6,566 bases of DNA from an uncultured Clostridia bacterium (GTDB taxonomy: Bacteria; Bacillota_A; Clostridia; Christensenellales; Aristaeellaceae), in assembly GCA_947166205.1 (NCBI GenBank), contig CAMVDI010000104.1, positions 1-6,566 on the forward strand, given 5' to 3'. Positions 1 to 6,566 of this stretch are shown piece after piece (the first letter of the stretch is position 1; every line of letters begins with the position of its first letter). Made by a program: the position numbers and the translations under genes. The notes under the pieces are model-generated. The model had not been told where the DNA came from. It was given only the letters and a program-made list of their open reading frames with translations, and made no database searches.

Positions 1-1299
1 GGATTCGGGAAGAAGGCTCTGAAGGCTGCGTCCACGAAGGGCTTTGCTGTCAGCAAGATCTTCTTTCATATTTATGTGATCTTTTTCCTTCTGATAGCCT
101 ATGTCCTGTTCCGCGCGGAGAGTCTTGGTGCGGCAGGGACCTACTTTGCCAATATGTTCGGCGCAGGAGGTGTCCCGTTTGCGGATGCGGATTTTGCGGA
201 ATTCCTTTCTAACGGAAGATTTGTGCTTCCGGCGGGGATCCTGCTTTTCCTGGCGGCGGTCTACGGCGGCCTCCGGGGCGTTGACGGCTTCCACGGCATG
301 GCCTACCACGCCCAGGCGGCCGGCGGGCTGGGCCTTTGCCTGGGCTGGGCGCTGGAACGCCTGCCCCTGGGGAAAAAGGACGCCGCCCCGGGAAAGGGAA
401 GGCTGCGGGCCGGCTGGGCGGCGCGGGCCGCGGCGGCCGGGGCGGGGCTCTTCCTGCTGGCGGATTTCGGAATCTGGGCGGGATATAACCTGCTCTATCC
501 TCAGATCCTGCTGGACCGGACCCTCCGCTGCGAGGAGCGGATCCTGGACCTGCTGACGGAGCCCGGGGAGGTGATCTTCCCCTGCAACGCCCCGGTCAAC
601 AGCCTGGACGTGATGGACCTGGAACTGGTGCCGAAGGAAGCCAGCGGCGCCGTCAGCTATCCCTATTTCTACGAGATGTGGGGCGGCCGGCTGATGGACT
701 CGATCCGGGAGGAGCCGCGGATCGTGCTCTACGACGGGGACGAATCCATCTGGGGCTACGTGTTCCGGGAATACGCTCCGGATTTTGACGCCTACATGGG
801 GGAGCACTATATCCGGCTGCCCCAGGCGGAAACCGTCTGGGTCCGGAAGGCGGACTACCCCGCCGCCGCCGCGAAGCTGGAGGAGGCGGGGTACGGGAAC
901 CTGCTGGTTTCCAATACCGCGGATACCACCCGGAACACTCCGGTGAAATACTATCCCGGCCAGCGGGTGACCGGGGTTTTCACCGCCCGGGAAAGGGAGC
1001 TGACCGCCGTGCGGTTCTGCGCGGCCTGCTTCCACCGGAGGAGCGATCCGGAAATCCTGGTGACGCTCCGGGACGGGGAGACGGGGGAGACCGCGGCGGA
1101 AAGCCGGATCACCGGGGCGGAGATCGCGGACAACCTTTTCTCCCGCTGCCCGCTGGCGGCGGAGCTGGTGCCCGGAAGGACGTATGAACTGACTTTCTCC
1201 GTGGAGCGCGTCAGCGGAAAGGGAGACATGGAATTCTACTTCACGCCGGAGAACGAGCTCTCCCTGGCGCAGGAGTACCGGCTGCCCCCGGAGACGTGA
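1..1299 (+). CDS. MBOAT-like membrane protein C-terminus joined in frame to a GT-C-like membrane/soluble region (5' partial)
   Basis: The frame is open from base 1 to a TGA at 1297-1299 (432 residues visible); its start lies left of the window. Residues about 1-80 look like the last helices of an MBOAT O-acyltransferase (AlgI/DltB type): a hydrophobic stretch at 20-37 ends in the family-like YVLFRAESL, followed by a short loop containing MFG. The catalytic His region of MBOATs would lie upstream and is not seen. Residues 75-93 and about 140-165 are further hydrophobic segments. From about 165 on the chain is soluble, probably outside the cell: 165-285 resembles the region after the last helix of GT-C (GT39-like) glycosyltransferases, including a late VWVRKADYP, and about 320-420 looks like an appended beta-rich domain with a GRTYELTFS strand. 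The domain names are pattern recognition and of low certainty. GC content steps sharply near base 240, so this may be a fusion or an assembly join. The next gene starts 39 bases downstream. Confidence 0.6.
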   Translation, partial: GFGKKALKAASTKGFAVSKIFFHIYVIFFLLIAYVLFRAESLGAAGTYFANMFGAGGVPFADADFAEFLSNGRFVLPAGILLFLAAVYGGLRGVDGFHGMAYHAQAAGGLGLCLGWALERLPLGKKDAAPGKGRLRAGWAARAAAAGAGLFLLADFGIWAGYNLLYPQILLDRTLRCEERILDLLTEPGEVIFPCNAPVNSLDVMDLELVPKEASGAVSYPYFYEMWGGRLMDSIREEPRIVLYDGDESIWGYVFREYAPDFDAYMGEHYIRLPQAETVWVRKADYPAAAAKLEEAGYGNLLVSNTADTTRNTPVKYYPGQRVTGVFTARERELTAVRFCAACFHRRSDPEILVTLRDGETGETAAESRITGAEIADNLFSRCPLAAELVPGRTYELTFSVERVSGKGDMEFYFTPENELSLAQEYRLPPET

Positions 1300-1328
1300 G
1301 AGGCGGAAGGAAATCTGAAGGGAAGGAC

Positions 1329-1336
1329 AGGAGAGG
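1329..1336 (+). promoter_or_regulatory. Ribosome binding site for the decarboxylase-family gene
   Basis: AGGAGAGG lies just upstream of the ATG at 1339, with five bases between its AGGAG core and the start. It supports 1339 as the start over other in-frame choices, because the next conserved block (HMPGHKG) begins only at residue 22. Confidence 0.7.
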
Positions 1337-1338
1337 GC

Positions 1339-2715
1339 ATGGGCGAAGGACCGATCTGCGACCTGATCCGGGCCTACCGGGACGGGGCGTTCCTGCGGCT
1401 GCATATGCCTGGCCACAAGGGCCGGGGCGGGGCGGAGAGCCTGGACGTGACGGAGATCCGCGGACTTTCGCCGCTGTACCCCGCCTCCGGCGCCGTGCTG
1501 GAAAGCGAGGAAAACGCCGCCGCCCTGTTCGGGGCGGGCCGGACGGTCTACTCCGCGGAGGGCTCCTCGCTGTGCGTCCGGGCCATGCTGGCCCTGGCCC
1601 GGATGCGGGCGGAGGGGGAGGGAATTCCGCCGGTGATCCTCGCGGGACGGAACGCCCACAGCAGCTATCATTCCGGCGCGGCCCTGCTGGGGCTGAAGAC
1701 GGTCTGGCTCCGGGGCGAAAGCCTGCTGACCTGCCGCCCCTCCGCCCGGGAGCTGGAGGCGGAGATGGAGAAGCTTTCCGCCCCGCCGGCGGCGGTCTAT
1801 CTGACCAGCCCGGACTATCTGGGAAACCGGGCGGACATCCGGAGCCTCTCGCAGGTCTGCCGGCGGAGGGGCGTCCCCCTGCTGACGGACAACGCCCACG
1901 GAGCGTATCTGCGCTTTCTGCCGGAGGACGGGCATCCCCTGAGCCTGGGGGCGGACCTGGTCTGCGATTCGGCCCACAAGACGCTGCCGGTGCTGACCGG
2001 CGGCGCCTACCTGCATATCTCCCGGCGGGCGGATCCCCTCTTCGCCCGGCAGGCGGAGCGGGCCATGAGCCTCTTTGCCTCCACCAGCCCCTCCTGGCTG
2101 ATCCTGCAGAGCCTGGACCGCTGCAACGGCGCGCTGGGGGAGGGGTACCGGGAAAGGCTGGCGGCCTTCGCGGCCCGGACAGAGGCGCTGAAGGTGCGGC
2201 TGCGGGAGGCGGGCTTCCCCCAGGAGGGGGATGAACCGCTGAAGATCACCCTGCGGACCAGGCCCCGGGGATATACGGGAGACGAATTTCACGAGCGGAT
2301 GCGGCAGGCGGGGATCGAGTGCGAGTTCTCGGATCCGGACTTTCTGGTGATGATGCTGACCCCGGAAACGGGGGAGGAAGGGCTGGAAAGGCTGGAGCGG
2401 GCCGTGACGGCGGTTCCCCGGCGGGCCGCGCTCCCGGAGGACCGGCCCGCTCCGCCGGAGCCGAATCCGGCCATGGACCCGGGGGAAGCCCTGATGGTCC
2501 CGGCGGAGCGGATTCCCGCGGGGAAGAGCCTGGGACGGATCCTGGCGGATCCCTGCGTCAGCTGCCCGCCCGCGGTTCCCGTGGCGGTAAGCGGGGACCG
2601 GATCGGACCCCAGGCCCTCCGGTGCTTTGAATACTACGGCATCCGGGAAGTGTCCTGCGTCGCCGCCCGGGGCGGGGAGCGCCGCCGGGGGCCGGAGAAT
2701 CCCTTTCCGGGCTGA
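1339..2715 (+). CDS. PLP-dependent Orn/Lys/Arg decarboxylase-family protein
   Basis: A complete 458-residue fold-type-I PLP enzyme, close to the short (about 480-residue) decarboxylases such as Bacillus SpeA/YaaO. Visible motifs: HMPGHKG at 22-28; RNAHSS with His107, the likely ring-stacking His; TDNAHGAYL with Asp184, the likely PLP-nitrogen partner; and DSAHKT with Lys214, the expected Schiff-base lysine. The C-terminal part (about 315-440) has the usual small alpha/beta domain and a PPAVPVAVSGDRI stretch that matches the family's conserved PPGIPLLVPGE-like block. TEIRGLSPLY, EGSSLCVRAM and SPDYLGN point to a clostridial subgroup often annotated only as a PLP-dependent aminotransferase-fold protein. 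The substrate (arginine, lysine, ornithine or other) cannot be read from the sequence. A cytoplasmic enzyme is expected, since there is no signal peptide. The last 20 or so residues are Gly/Arg-rich and unconserved in look. It probably shares a transcript with the gene before it. It is not followed by tmk, which often neighbours yaaO in Firmicutes. Confidence 0.88.
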   Translation: MGEGPICDLIRAYRDGAFLRLHMPGHKGRGGAESLDVTEIRGLSPLYPASGAVLESEENAAALFGAGRTVYSAEGSSLCVRAMLALARMRAEGEGIPPVILAGRNAHSSYHSGAALLGLKTVWLRGESLLTCRPSARELEAEMEKLSAPPAAVYLTSPDYLGNRADIRSLSQVCRRRGVPLLTDNAHGAYLRFLPEDGHPLSLGADLVCDSAHKTLPVLTGGAYLHISRRADPLFARQAERAMSLFASTSPSWLILQSLDRCNGALGEGYRERLAAFAARTEALKVRLREAGFPQEGDEPLKITLRTRPRGYTGDEFHERMRQAGIECEFSDPDFLVMMLTPETGEEGLERLERAVTAVPRRAALPEDRPAPPEPNPAMDPGEALMVPAERIPAGKSLGRILADPCVSCPPAVPVAVSGDRIGPQALRCFEYYGIREVSCVAARGGERRRGPENPFPG

Positions 2716-2781
2716 AAACGCCTTTCCCGGAGCTTCCGCGGACCGCCCCGCCCGGCAGGGGGGACTTTCCGGGGCTGAAAA
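2703..2781 (+). repeat. Degenerate direct repeat spanning the decarboxylase stop codon
   Basis: CTTTCCGGGCTGAAAA at 2703-2718 recurs at 2765-2781 as CTTTCCGGGGCTGAAAA, with one extra G and a spacing of 62 bases. The first copy contains the stop codon of the decarboxylase gene. A shorter related piece, CCTTTCCCGG, lies between them at 2721-2730 and can pair with the CCGGG of the first copy. This may be a small local duplication of the gene end; no function is evident. Confidence 0.4.
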
Positions 2782-2789
2782 AAGGCCCC
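2771..2789 (+). terminator. Weak GC hairpin after the decarboxylase gene
   Basis: GGGGC at 2771-2775 can pair with GCCCC at 2785-2789 around an A-rich nine-base loop. Its place between the decarboxylase stop and the next promoter suits a terminator, but the stem is only five pairs and it is followed by TCTCCGCCG rather than a T-run. It is therefore not a typical Rho-independent terminator. Listed as the best candidate in this gap. Confidence 0.22.
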
Positions 2790-2819
2790 TCTCCGCCGTG
2801 CACTAAAATTGTATTTTGC

Positions 2820-2849
2820 TTGACGAACGGCGAAAACTCCTTCTATAAT
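2820..2849 (+). promoter_or_regulatory. Sigma-A-type promoter of the peptide transporter operon
   Basis: TTGACG at 2820-2825 (consensus TTGACA, one mismatch) and a perfect TATAAT at 2844-2849 are separated by 18 bases. Transcription should begin near 2855-2858, giving a leader of roughly 30 bases before the ATG at 2888. The 20 bases before the -35 (2801-2820) are AT-rich in an otherwise very GC-rich stretch and could act as an UP-like element. No clear operator or riboswitch is visible; the leader is too short for a riboswitch. Confidence 0.82.
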
Positions 2850-2887
2850 CACTCATCAGCACAAAAGATTCAACGACGGAGGGCCTT

Positions 2888-3814
2888 ATGAACGCGAAGT
2901 TCCTGTCATATCTGGTGAAGAGGCTGCTGATGGCGCTGCTGACGATTTTCCTGGTGATCGCGATCACCTTCTTCGTCATGCACGCGATCCCCGCCAGCCC
3001 TTTCAGCTCGGAGAAGGCCAAGAGCGACGCGGTGATCGCCGCGCTGGAAGCGAAGTATGGGTTCGACAAGCCCGTCGTCGTACAGTTCTGGAACTATCTG
3101 TGGAATATTCTGCACGGGGATTTCGGGCTTTCCACCGGCTGGATCGGGAATACGGTGATGGATCTGATCGCCGGCGGCTTTGCCTATTCCGCCCGGATCG
3201 GCTTTACGGCGGGCATTCTGGCGCTGATTCTCGGCGTCGTTCTGGGCTCTCTGGCGGCGCTCCGTCGGGACACGGTTACGGACAAGATCATCCAGGTGCT
3301 GACCACGGCGCTGGTGTCCATGCCCTCCTTCGTCATGGCGACCATTCTGCTGCTGATCTTCGCGCTGCAGCTGGGCTGGCTCCCCTCCCTGGGGAATCAG
3401 CCCGGGGGGCTGGTGCTGCCGATCATCTCCCTGAGCCTGTATCCCATGGCCTATGTGACCCGGCTGCAGCGCTCCTCCATGCTGGACGTGCTGGGGCAGG
3501 ACTATATCCGCACCGCCCGGGCCAAGGGCGTGCGGAACAGCAAGATCATCTTCAAGCACGCGCTGAAGAACACGCTGACCCCGGTCATCACCTACGCGGG
3601 CCCCATGATGGCCTACATCCTGACCGGTTCCATGGTGGTGGAGAACATTTTCTCCGTGCCGGGGCTGGGACGCCTGTTCACCAACAGCATGCTCCGGACG
3701 GACTATATGATGATCATGGGCGTGACGATCTTCCTGGCCACGATGATCATCCTGATGAACTTTATCGGCGATATCCTGTACAAGGTGGTTGATCCCCGGA
3801 TCGATCTCTCCTGA
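2888..3814 (+). CDS. oppB: Peptide ABC transporter permease, OppB/DppB family
   Basis: A complete 308-residue inner-membrane subunit of an oligopeptide/dipeptide importer (the nickel-transport NikB is a close relative). It pairs with the OppC-type subunit encoded next to form the translocation channel. About six membrane helices are visible, near residues 13-34, 100-124, 138-164, 170-190, 231-258 and 277-300; the first is followed by the usual HAIPASPF stretch. The EAA coupling loop that docks the ATPases lies at about 203-229 (DYIRTARAKG ... FKHALKN). The end, DILYKVVDPRIDL, is typical of the family, as is the length. GGAGGG at 2878-2883 lies four bases before the ATG. It is the first gene after the promoter at 2820-2849. 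Its TGA shares one base with the next ATG. Whether peptides, dipeptides or another solute is carried is not decided by this subunit. Confidence 0.93.
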   Translation: MNAKFLSYLVKRLLMALLTIFLVIAITFFVMHAIPASPFSSEKAKSDAVIAALEAKYGFDKPVVVQFWNYLWNILHGDFGLSTGWIGNTVMDLIAGGFAYSARIGFTAGILALILGVVLGSLAALRRDTVTDKIIQVLTTALVSMPSFVMATILLLIFALQLGWLPSLGNQPGGLVLPIISLSLYPMAYVTRLQRSSMLDVLGQDYIRTARAKGVRNSKIIFKHALKNTLTPVITYAGPMMAYILTGSMVVENIFSVPGLGRLFTNSMLRTDYMMIMGVTIFLATMIILMNFIGDILYKVVDPRIDLS

Positions 3815-4878
3815 TGAAAGCGAGTGTGAACGGTATGTCTGAAAAGAAGGGATTCAAAAACCCGCTGTCCATGCAGATCGATCCGCACCTTTTCGACCGG
3901 GCGACCGACGAGGAGAAAGCGCAGCAGGTAACCATGCGGGAGTCCGTCTCCTTTATGCGGGACGCCATGCGGCGGCTGCGGAAGAACAGGATCGCCATGA
4001 TCTCCTTCTGGGTCATCGTGGTCATCGCGCTGATTGCCTTTATCGTGCCCACCTTCTACCCCTACACCTATACCAAGCAGGACGTGACGGCCCAGAACCT
4101 GGGGCCCTTCCAGTATTCCGCCAAGGAACAGATGAAGATTGACAGGGGGCAGTCCGTTTTCCCCCACATCATGGGCACGGACAACCTGGGGCGGGATTAC
4201 GCGATCCGCGTGATCTACGGAACCCGCATCTCGCTGCTGGTCGGCATCTTCTCCGCGCTGATCGTCATCGTCATCGGGATCATCTACGGATCCATCTCCG
4301 GGTATTTCGGAGGCAGGGTGGATATGATCATGATGCGCATCGTGGACATCATCTACTCCCTGCCCGATGTGCTGATCGTGATCCTTCTGTCCGTGGCCAT
4401 CAAGGACTGGGTGGCTTCCTCCAAGAGCGAGCTGATCTCCCGGCTGGGGGCGGGCATGGTTTCCATCTTCATCGTGTTCGGCCTTCTGTACTGGGTCTCC
4501 ATGGCCCGCCAGGTCCGGGGCCAGATCCTGTCCATCAAGGAGCAGGAATACGTGCTGGCCTCCAAGGCCATCGGCGCGTCCCCCGCGCGGATTATCCGCA
4601 AACACATGATTCCCAACTGCGTCTCGGTGATCATCATCGTAGCCGCCATGCAGATCCCCAGCGCGATCTTTACGGAAAGCTTCCTCAGCTTCCTGGGGCT
4701 GGGCGTTTCGGTGCCCATGCCCTCCCTGGGCTCCCTGGCCTCGGACGCCCGGACCAGCCTGCGGTCCTATCCGTATCAGCTGGTTTTTCCGGCCCTGTCC
4801 ATTTTCCTGATCGTGCTGAGCTTTAACCTGCTGGGGAACGGCCTGCGGGACGCGTTCGATCCCAAACTGCGGAACTGA
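3814..4878 (+). CDS. oppC: Peptide ABC transporter permease, OppC/DppC family
   Basis: The second channel subunit, 354 residues. Residues about 1-58 are cytoplasmic and charged, and residues 60-80 form the first helix (the OppC N-terminal segment). The extracytoplasmic loop ends in the family hallmark MGTDNLGRD at 120-128, followed by the transport domain with about five helices. The EAA loop is at about 245-268 (EYVLASKAIGAS ... HMIPN), and FLSFLGLGV and GNGLRDAFDPKLR are typical C-terminal blocks. The start at 3814 overlaps the previous stop (TGATG), which suggests coupled re-initiation, but no good ribosome binding site precedes it. A second in-frame ATG at 3835 (MSEKKGF) would give a protein seven residues shorter and also lacks a good site. 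The length is on the long side because of the N-terminal extension. A strong binding site and the OppD start follow after 17 bases. Confidence 0.93.
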   Translation: MKASVNGMSEKKGFKNPLSMQIDPHLFDRATDEEKAQQVTMRESVSFMRDAMRRLRKNRIAMISFWVIVVIALIAFIVPTFYPYTYTKQDVTAQNLGPFQYSAKEQMKIDRGQSVFPHIMGTDNLGRDYAIRVIYGTRISLLVGIFSALIVIVIGIIYGSISGYFGGRVDMIMMRIVDIIYSLPDVLIVILLSVAIKDWVASSKSELISRLGAGMVSIFIVFGLLYWVSMARQVRGQILSIKEQEYVLASKAIGASPARIIRKHMIPNCVSVIIIVAAMQIPSAIFTESFLSFLGLGVSVPMPSLGSLASDARTSLRSYPYQLVFPALSIFLIVLSFNLLGNGLRDAFDPKLRN

Positions 4879-4895
4879 AAGGAGGAGAAGGCCGG

Positions 4896-5906
4896 ATGAG
4901 TCTGCTGGAAGTCAAAGATCTGCATACTTCCTTTTTCACGCCCGCGGGCGAGGTCAAGGCCGTGAACGGTCTCTCCTTCTCCCTGGAAAAGGGAAAGGTG
5001 CTCGGAATCGTCGGGGAGAGCGGGTCCGGAAAATCGGTCACCGCCTACTCCGTGCTTCAGATTCTGACCCACCCGGGGAGAATCGTCTCCGGATCCATCC
5101 GCTTCCACGGGGAGGAGCTGGTGGGCAAGAGCGACGAGGAGATGCGGAAAATCCGGGGGAACAAGATCAGCATCATCTTCCAGGATCCCATGACCTCCCT
5201 GAATCCCACCTTCACCATCGGAAACCAGCTGATGGAAGCCATTCTGATGCATACGGACCGGAACAAGGCCGAGGCCCGGAAACGGGCGTTGGAGATGCTG
5301 AAGCTGGTGGGCATTTCCGAGCCGGAAAAGCGCCTGCATCAGTACGCCTATGAGCTTTCCGGCGGCATGCGCCAGCGGGTCATGATCGCCATGGCCCTGG
5401 CCTGCGAACCGGATATCCTGATCGCGGACGAGCCCACCACCGCCCTGGACGTGACCATCCAGGCCCAGATTCTGGACCTGATGCTGGAGCTGCAGAAGGA
5501 GCTGGGCATGGCGATCATCATGATCACCCATGACATGGGCGTCATCGCCTCCGTCTGCGACGAGGTGATCGTCATGTACGCGGGCCGGGTCTGCGAGCGG
5601 GGCACCGCCGACGCCATCTTCTATCACCCGAAGCATGAATACACCCGGGGACTCATGCGGTCCATCCCGGATATGAATGACGACGAAAAGACGCCGCTGA
5701 TCCCCATCCCCGGCACGCCCATCGACCTTCTGCACATGCCTCCGGGATGCCCCTTCGCGCCCCGGTGCGAGCAGGCGATGAAGATCTGTCTGCAGGAGAA
5801 GCCCGAGGAATACTGGGTCGGACATGACCATCTGTCCGCCTGCTGGATGAACGTCCGGGAGGGGCTCTGCTATCCGGAACGCCCCGGCGAGGAGGTGGAT
5901 GAATGA
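4896..5906 (+). CDS. oppD: Peptide ABC transporter ATP-binding protein, OppD/DppD family
   Basis: A complete 336-residue ATPase subunit that sits on the cytoplasmic face of the OppB/OppC-type channel. Motifs in order: Walker A GESGSGKS at 40-47; Q-loop Gln96 in [13 protein letters not shown] signature LSGGMRQ at 154-160; Walker B ending ADEPTT with Asp178 and catalytic Glu179; H-loop His212 in THDMG. All key residues are present. The C-terminal peptide-transporter domain (about 230-330) includes PGTPIDL and [10 protein letters not shown]. It carries four cysteines, Cys285, Cys291, Cys298 and Cys316, spaced like those reported to hold a 4Fe-4S cluster in some DppD/OppD proteins. AAAGGAGG at 4878-4885, with GGAG repeated at 4884-4887, precedes the ATG at good spacing. 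The stop overlaps the next start by four bases (ATGA). A Dpp or other peptide-family role is equally possible; the solute depends on the missing binding protein. Confidence 0.95.
   Translation: MSLLEVKDLHTSFFTPAGEVKAVNGLSFSLEKGKVLGIVGESGSGKSVTAYSVLQILTHPGRIVSGSIRFHGEELVGKSDEEMRKIRGNKISIIFQDPMTSLNPTFTIGNQLMEAILMHTDRNKAEARKRALEMLKLVGISEPEKRLHQYAYELSGGMRQRVMIAMALACEPDILIADEPTTALDVTIQAQILDLMLELQKELGMAIIMITHDMGVIASVCDEVIVMYAGRVCERGTADAIFYHPKHEYTRGLMRSIPDMNDDEKTPLIPIPGTPIDLLHMPPGCPFAPRCEQAMKICLQEKPEEYWVGHDHLSACWMNVREGLCYPERPGEEVDE
5890..5895 (+). promoter_or_regulatory. Ribosome binding site for oppF, inside the end of oppD
   Basis: AGGAGG, a full anti-16S match, lies within the last codons of oppD, seven bases before the ATG at 5903. 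It fixes the oppF start at that ATG, which overlaps the oppD stop as ATGA. Confidence 0.85.
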
Positions 5907-6566
5907 GCGCATTTACGCCGAATCCGGAGTACCTGGTTCAGGTCAGCCATCTCCGGCAGTATTTCCCGGTCTCCACCGGATTCCTGAAAACCGCGATGCT
6001 GAAGGCCGTGGACGATGTGTCCTTCGACATCCGGAAGGGGGAAACCCTGGGTCTGGTGGGGGAGAGCGGATGCGGAAAGACCACCGTGGGGCGCACCATG
6101 CTGCAGCTGTACAAGCCCACCGGGGGCGAAATCTGGTTCGACGGGGAGAAGATTGACACCCGGGAGAAACTGCACGCCTTCCGCAGAAGGGCCCAGATGG
6201 TTTTCCAGGATCCCTATTCCTCGCTGAACCCGCGGATGACCGTGGCGGACATCGTGGCGGAGCCCATCGACGTCCACGGCCTGTGCAGGGGACGGAAGGA
6301 ACGGGAGGAGCGGATCCGGGAGCTGATGAACCTGGTGGGGCTGAACACGGAGCACGCCGCCCGCTACGCCCATGAGTTCTCCGGCGGACAGCGGCAGCGC
6401 ATCGGAATCGCCAGGGCCCTGGCTTCCGATCCGGAATTCATCGTCTGCGACGAGCCCGTCTCCGCGCTGGACGTGTCCATTCAGGCCCAGGTCATCAACA
6501 TGCTGGAGGATCTGCAGAACCGGCTGGGGCTGACCTATCTGTTCATCGCCCACGATATCAGCGTGG
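5903..6566 (+). CDS. oppF: Peptide ABC transporter ATP-binding protein, OppF/DppF family (3' partial)
   Basis: The second ATPase of the importer, open to the right edge with 221 codons visible; full family members are about 320-340 residues, so roughly a third is missing. It begins [14 protein letters not shown], and residues 17-43 carry the OppF-type lead LRQYFPV with the insert STGFLKT before the AVDDVSF strand. Motifs: Walker A GESGCGKT at 53-60; Q-loop Gln102 in [11 protein letters not shown]; signature FSGGQRQ at 159-165; Walker [10 protein letters not shown] with Asp183 and Glu184; H-loop His217 in AHDIS, just before the window ends. All catalytic positions seen are intact. It should form a heterodimer with OppD, so each ATP site would be built from both proteins. 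The C-terminal peptide-transporter domain lies outside. What follows is unknown; a substrate-binding protein gene would be a natural neighbour. Confidence 0.94.
   Translation, partial: MSAFTPNPEYLVQVSHLRQYFPVSTGFLKTAMLKAVDDVSFDIRKGETLGLVGESGCGKTTVGRTMLQLYKPTGGEIWFDGEKIDTREKLHAFRRRAQMVFQDPYSSLNPRMTVADIVAEPIDVHGLCRGRKEREERIRELMNLVGLNTEHAARYAHEFSGGQRQRIGIARALASDPEFIVCDEPVSALDVSIQAQVINMLEDLQNRLGLTYLFIAHDISV

Noticed and set aside
1296..2234. A 312-codon open frame on the + strand overlapping the decarboxylase gene
   Set aside because: Its translation is dominated by Gly, Arg, Pro and Ala with no family motif. It is the GC-rich shadow of the well-supported gene in another frame.
2814..2836. TTTTGC and GCGAAAA flanking the -35 region as a possible operator
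   Set aside because: The arms pair only with a bulge and the symmetry is poor; chance is a sufficient explanation.
3703..4605. A 300-codon open frame on the - strand opposite the oppB/oppC junction
   Set aside because: It is rich in His and Asp with no domain, and runs antisense to two clear permease genes.
4776..5912. A 378-codon open frame on the - strand opposite oppD
   Set aside because: It is His/Gln/Asp-rich low-complexity translation antisense to a strongly conserved ATPase gene, as expected from GC-biased third positions.
5870..6553. A 227-codon open frame on the - strand opposite oppF
   Set aside because: Antisense shadow; the + strand has all ABC ATPase motifs and a full ribosome binding site.
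1..6566. Possibility of a new defence, mobile or RNA-based system
   Set aside because: No nuclease, integrase, transposase, reverse transcriptase, repeat array or structured RNA was seen. Apart from the gene-1 junction, the content is familiar metabolism and transport.

Overview
This 6,566-base window comes from a GC-rich bacterium with Firmicutes-type expression signals: AGGAGG-like ribosome binding sites, a near-consensus sigma-A promoter, and genes packed on one strand. The protein families fit a gut- or rumen-type member of the Clostridia. That placement is an inference from codon use, signals and remembered family distribution, not from a marker gene. Everything that looks real is on the + strand.

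Layout. (1) Positions 1-1299 hold the 3' part of a membrane protein gene. It begins as the C-terminal end of an MBOAT (AlgI/DltB-like) O-acyltransferase and continues, without a stop, into a different kind of sequence: further membrane helices, then a large soluble region resembling the C-terminal part of GT-C glycosyltransferase-like membrane proteins. GC content jumps from about 52% to about 75% near base 240, inside this reading frame. (2) Positions 1339-2715 encode a complete PLP-dependent enzyme of the Orn/Lys/Arg decarboxylase family, probably co-transcribed with gene 1. (3) A 172-base gap carries a degenerate direct repeat, a weak hairpin and a clear promoter. (4) From 2888 to the end there is an oligopeptide/dipeptide (Opp/Dpp) ABC importer operon in the order permease B, permease C, ATPase D, ATPase F. 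The F gene runs off the right edge.

The four transporter genes work together. B and C form the membrane channel, D and F are the paired ATPases, and a lipid-anchored or periplasmic-type substrate-binding protein would deliver peptides. No binding-protein gene lies in the window. Genes in this block overlap or nearly touch (TGATG at B/C, 17 bases at C/D, ATGA at D/F), which points to one transcript with translational coupling.

I found no RNA genes, CRISPR arrays, insertion sequences or phage genes, and no convincing new system. The most useful oddity is the composition break and apparent in-frame fusion in the first gene, which may be real or an assembly join.
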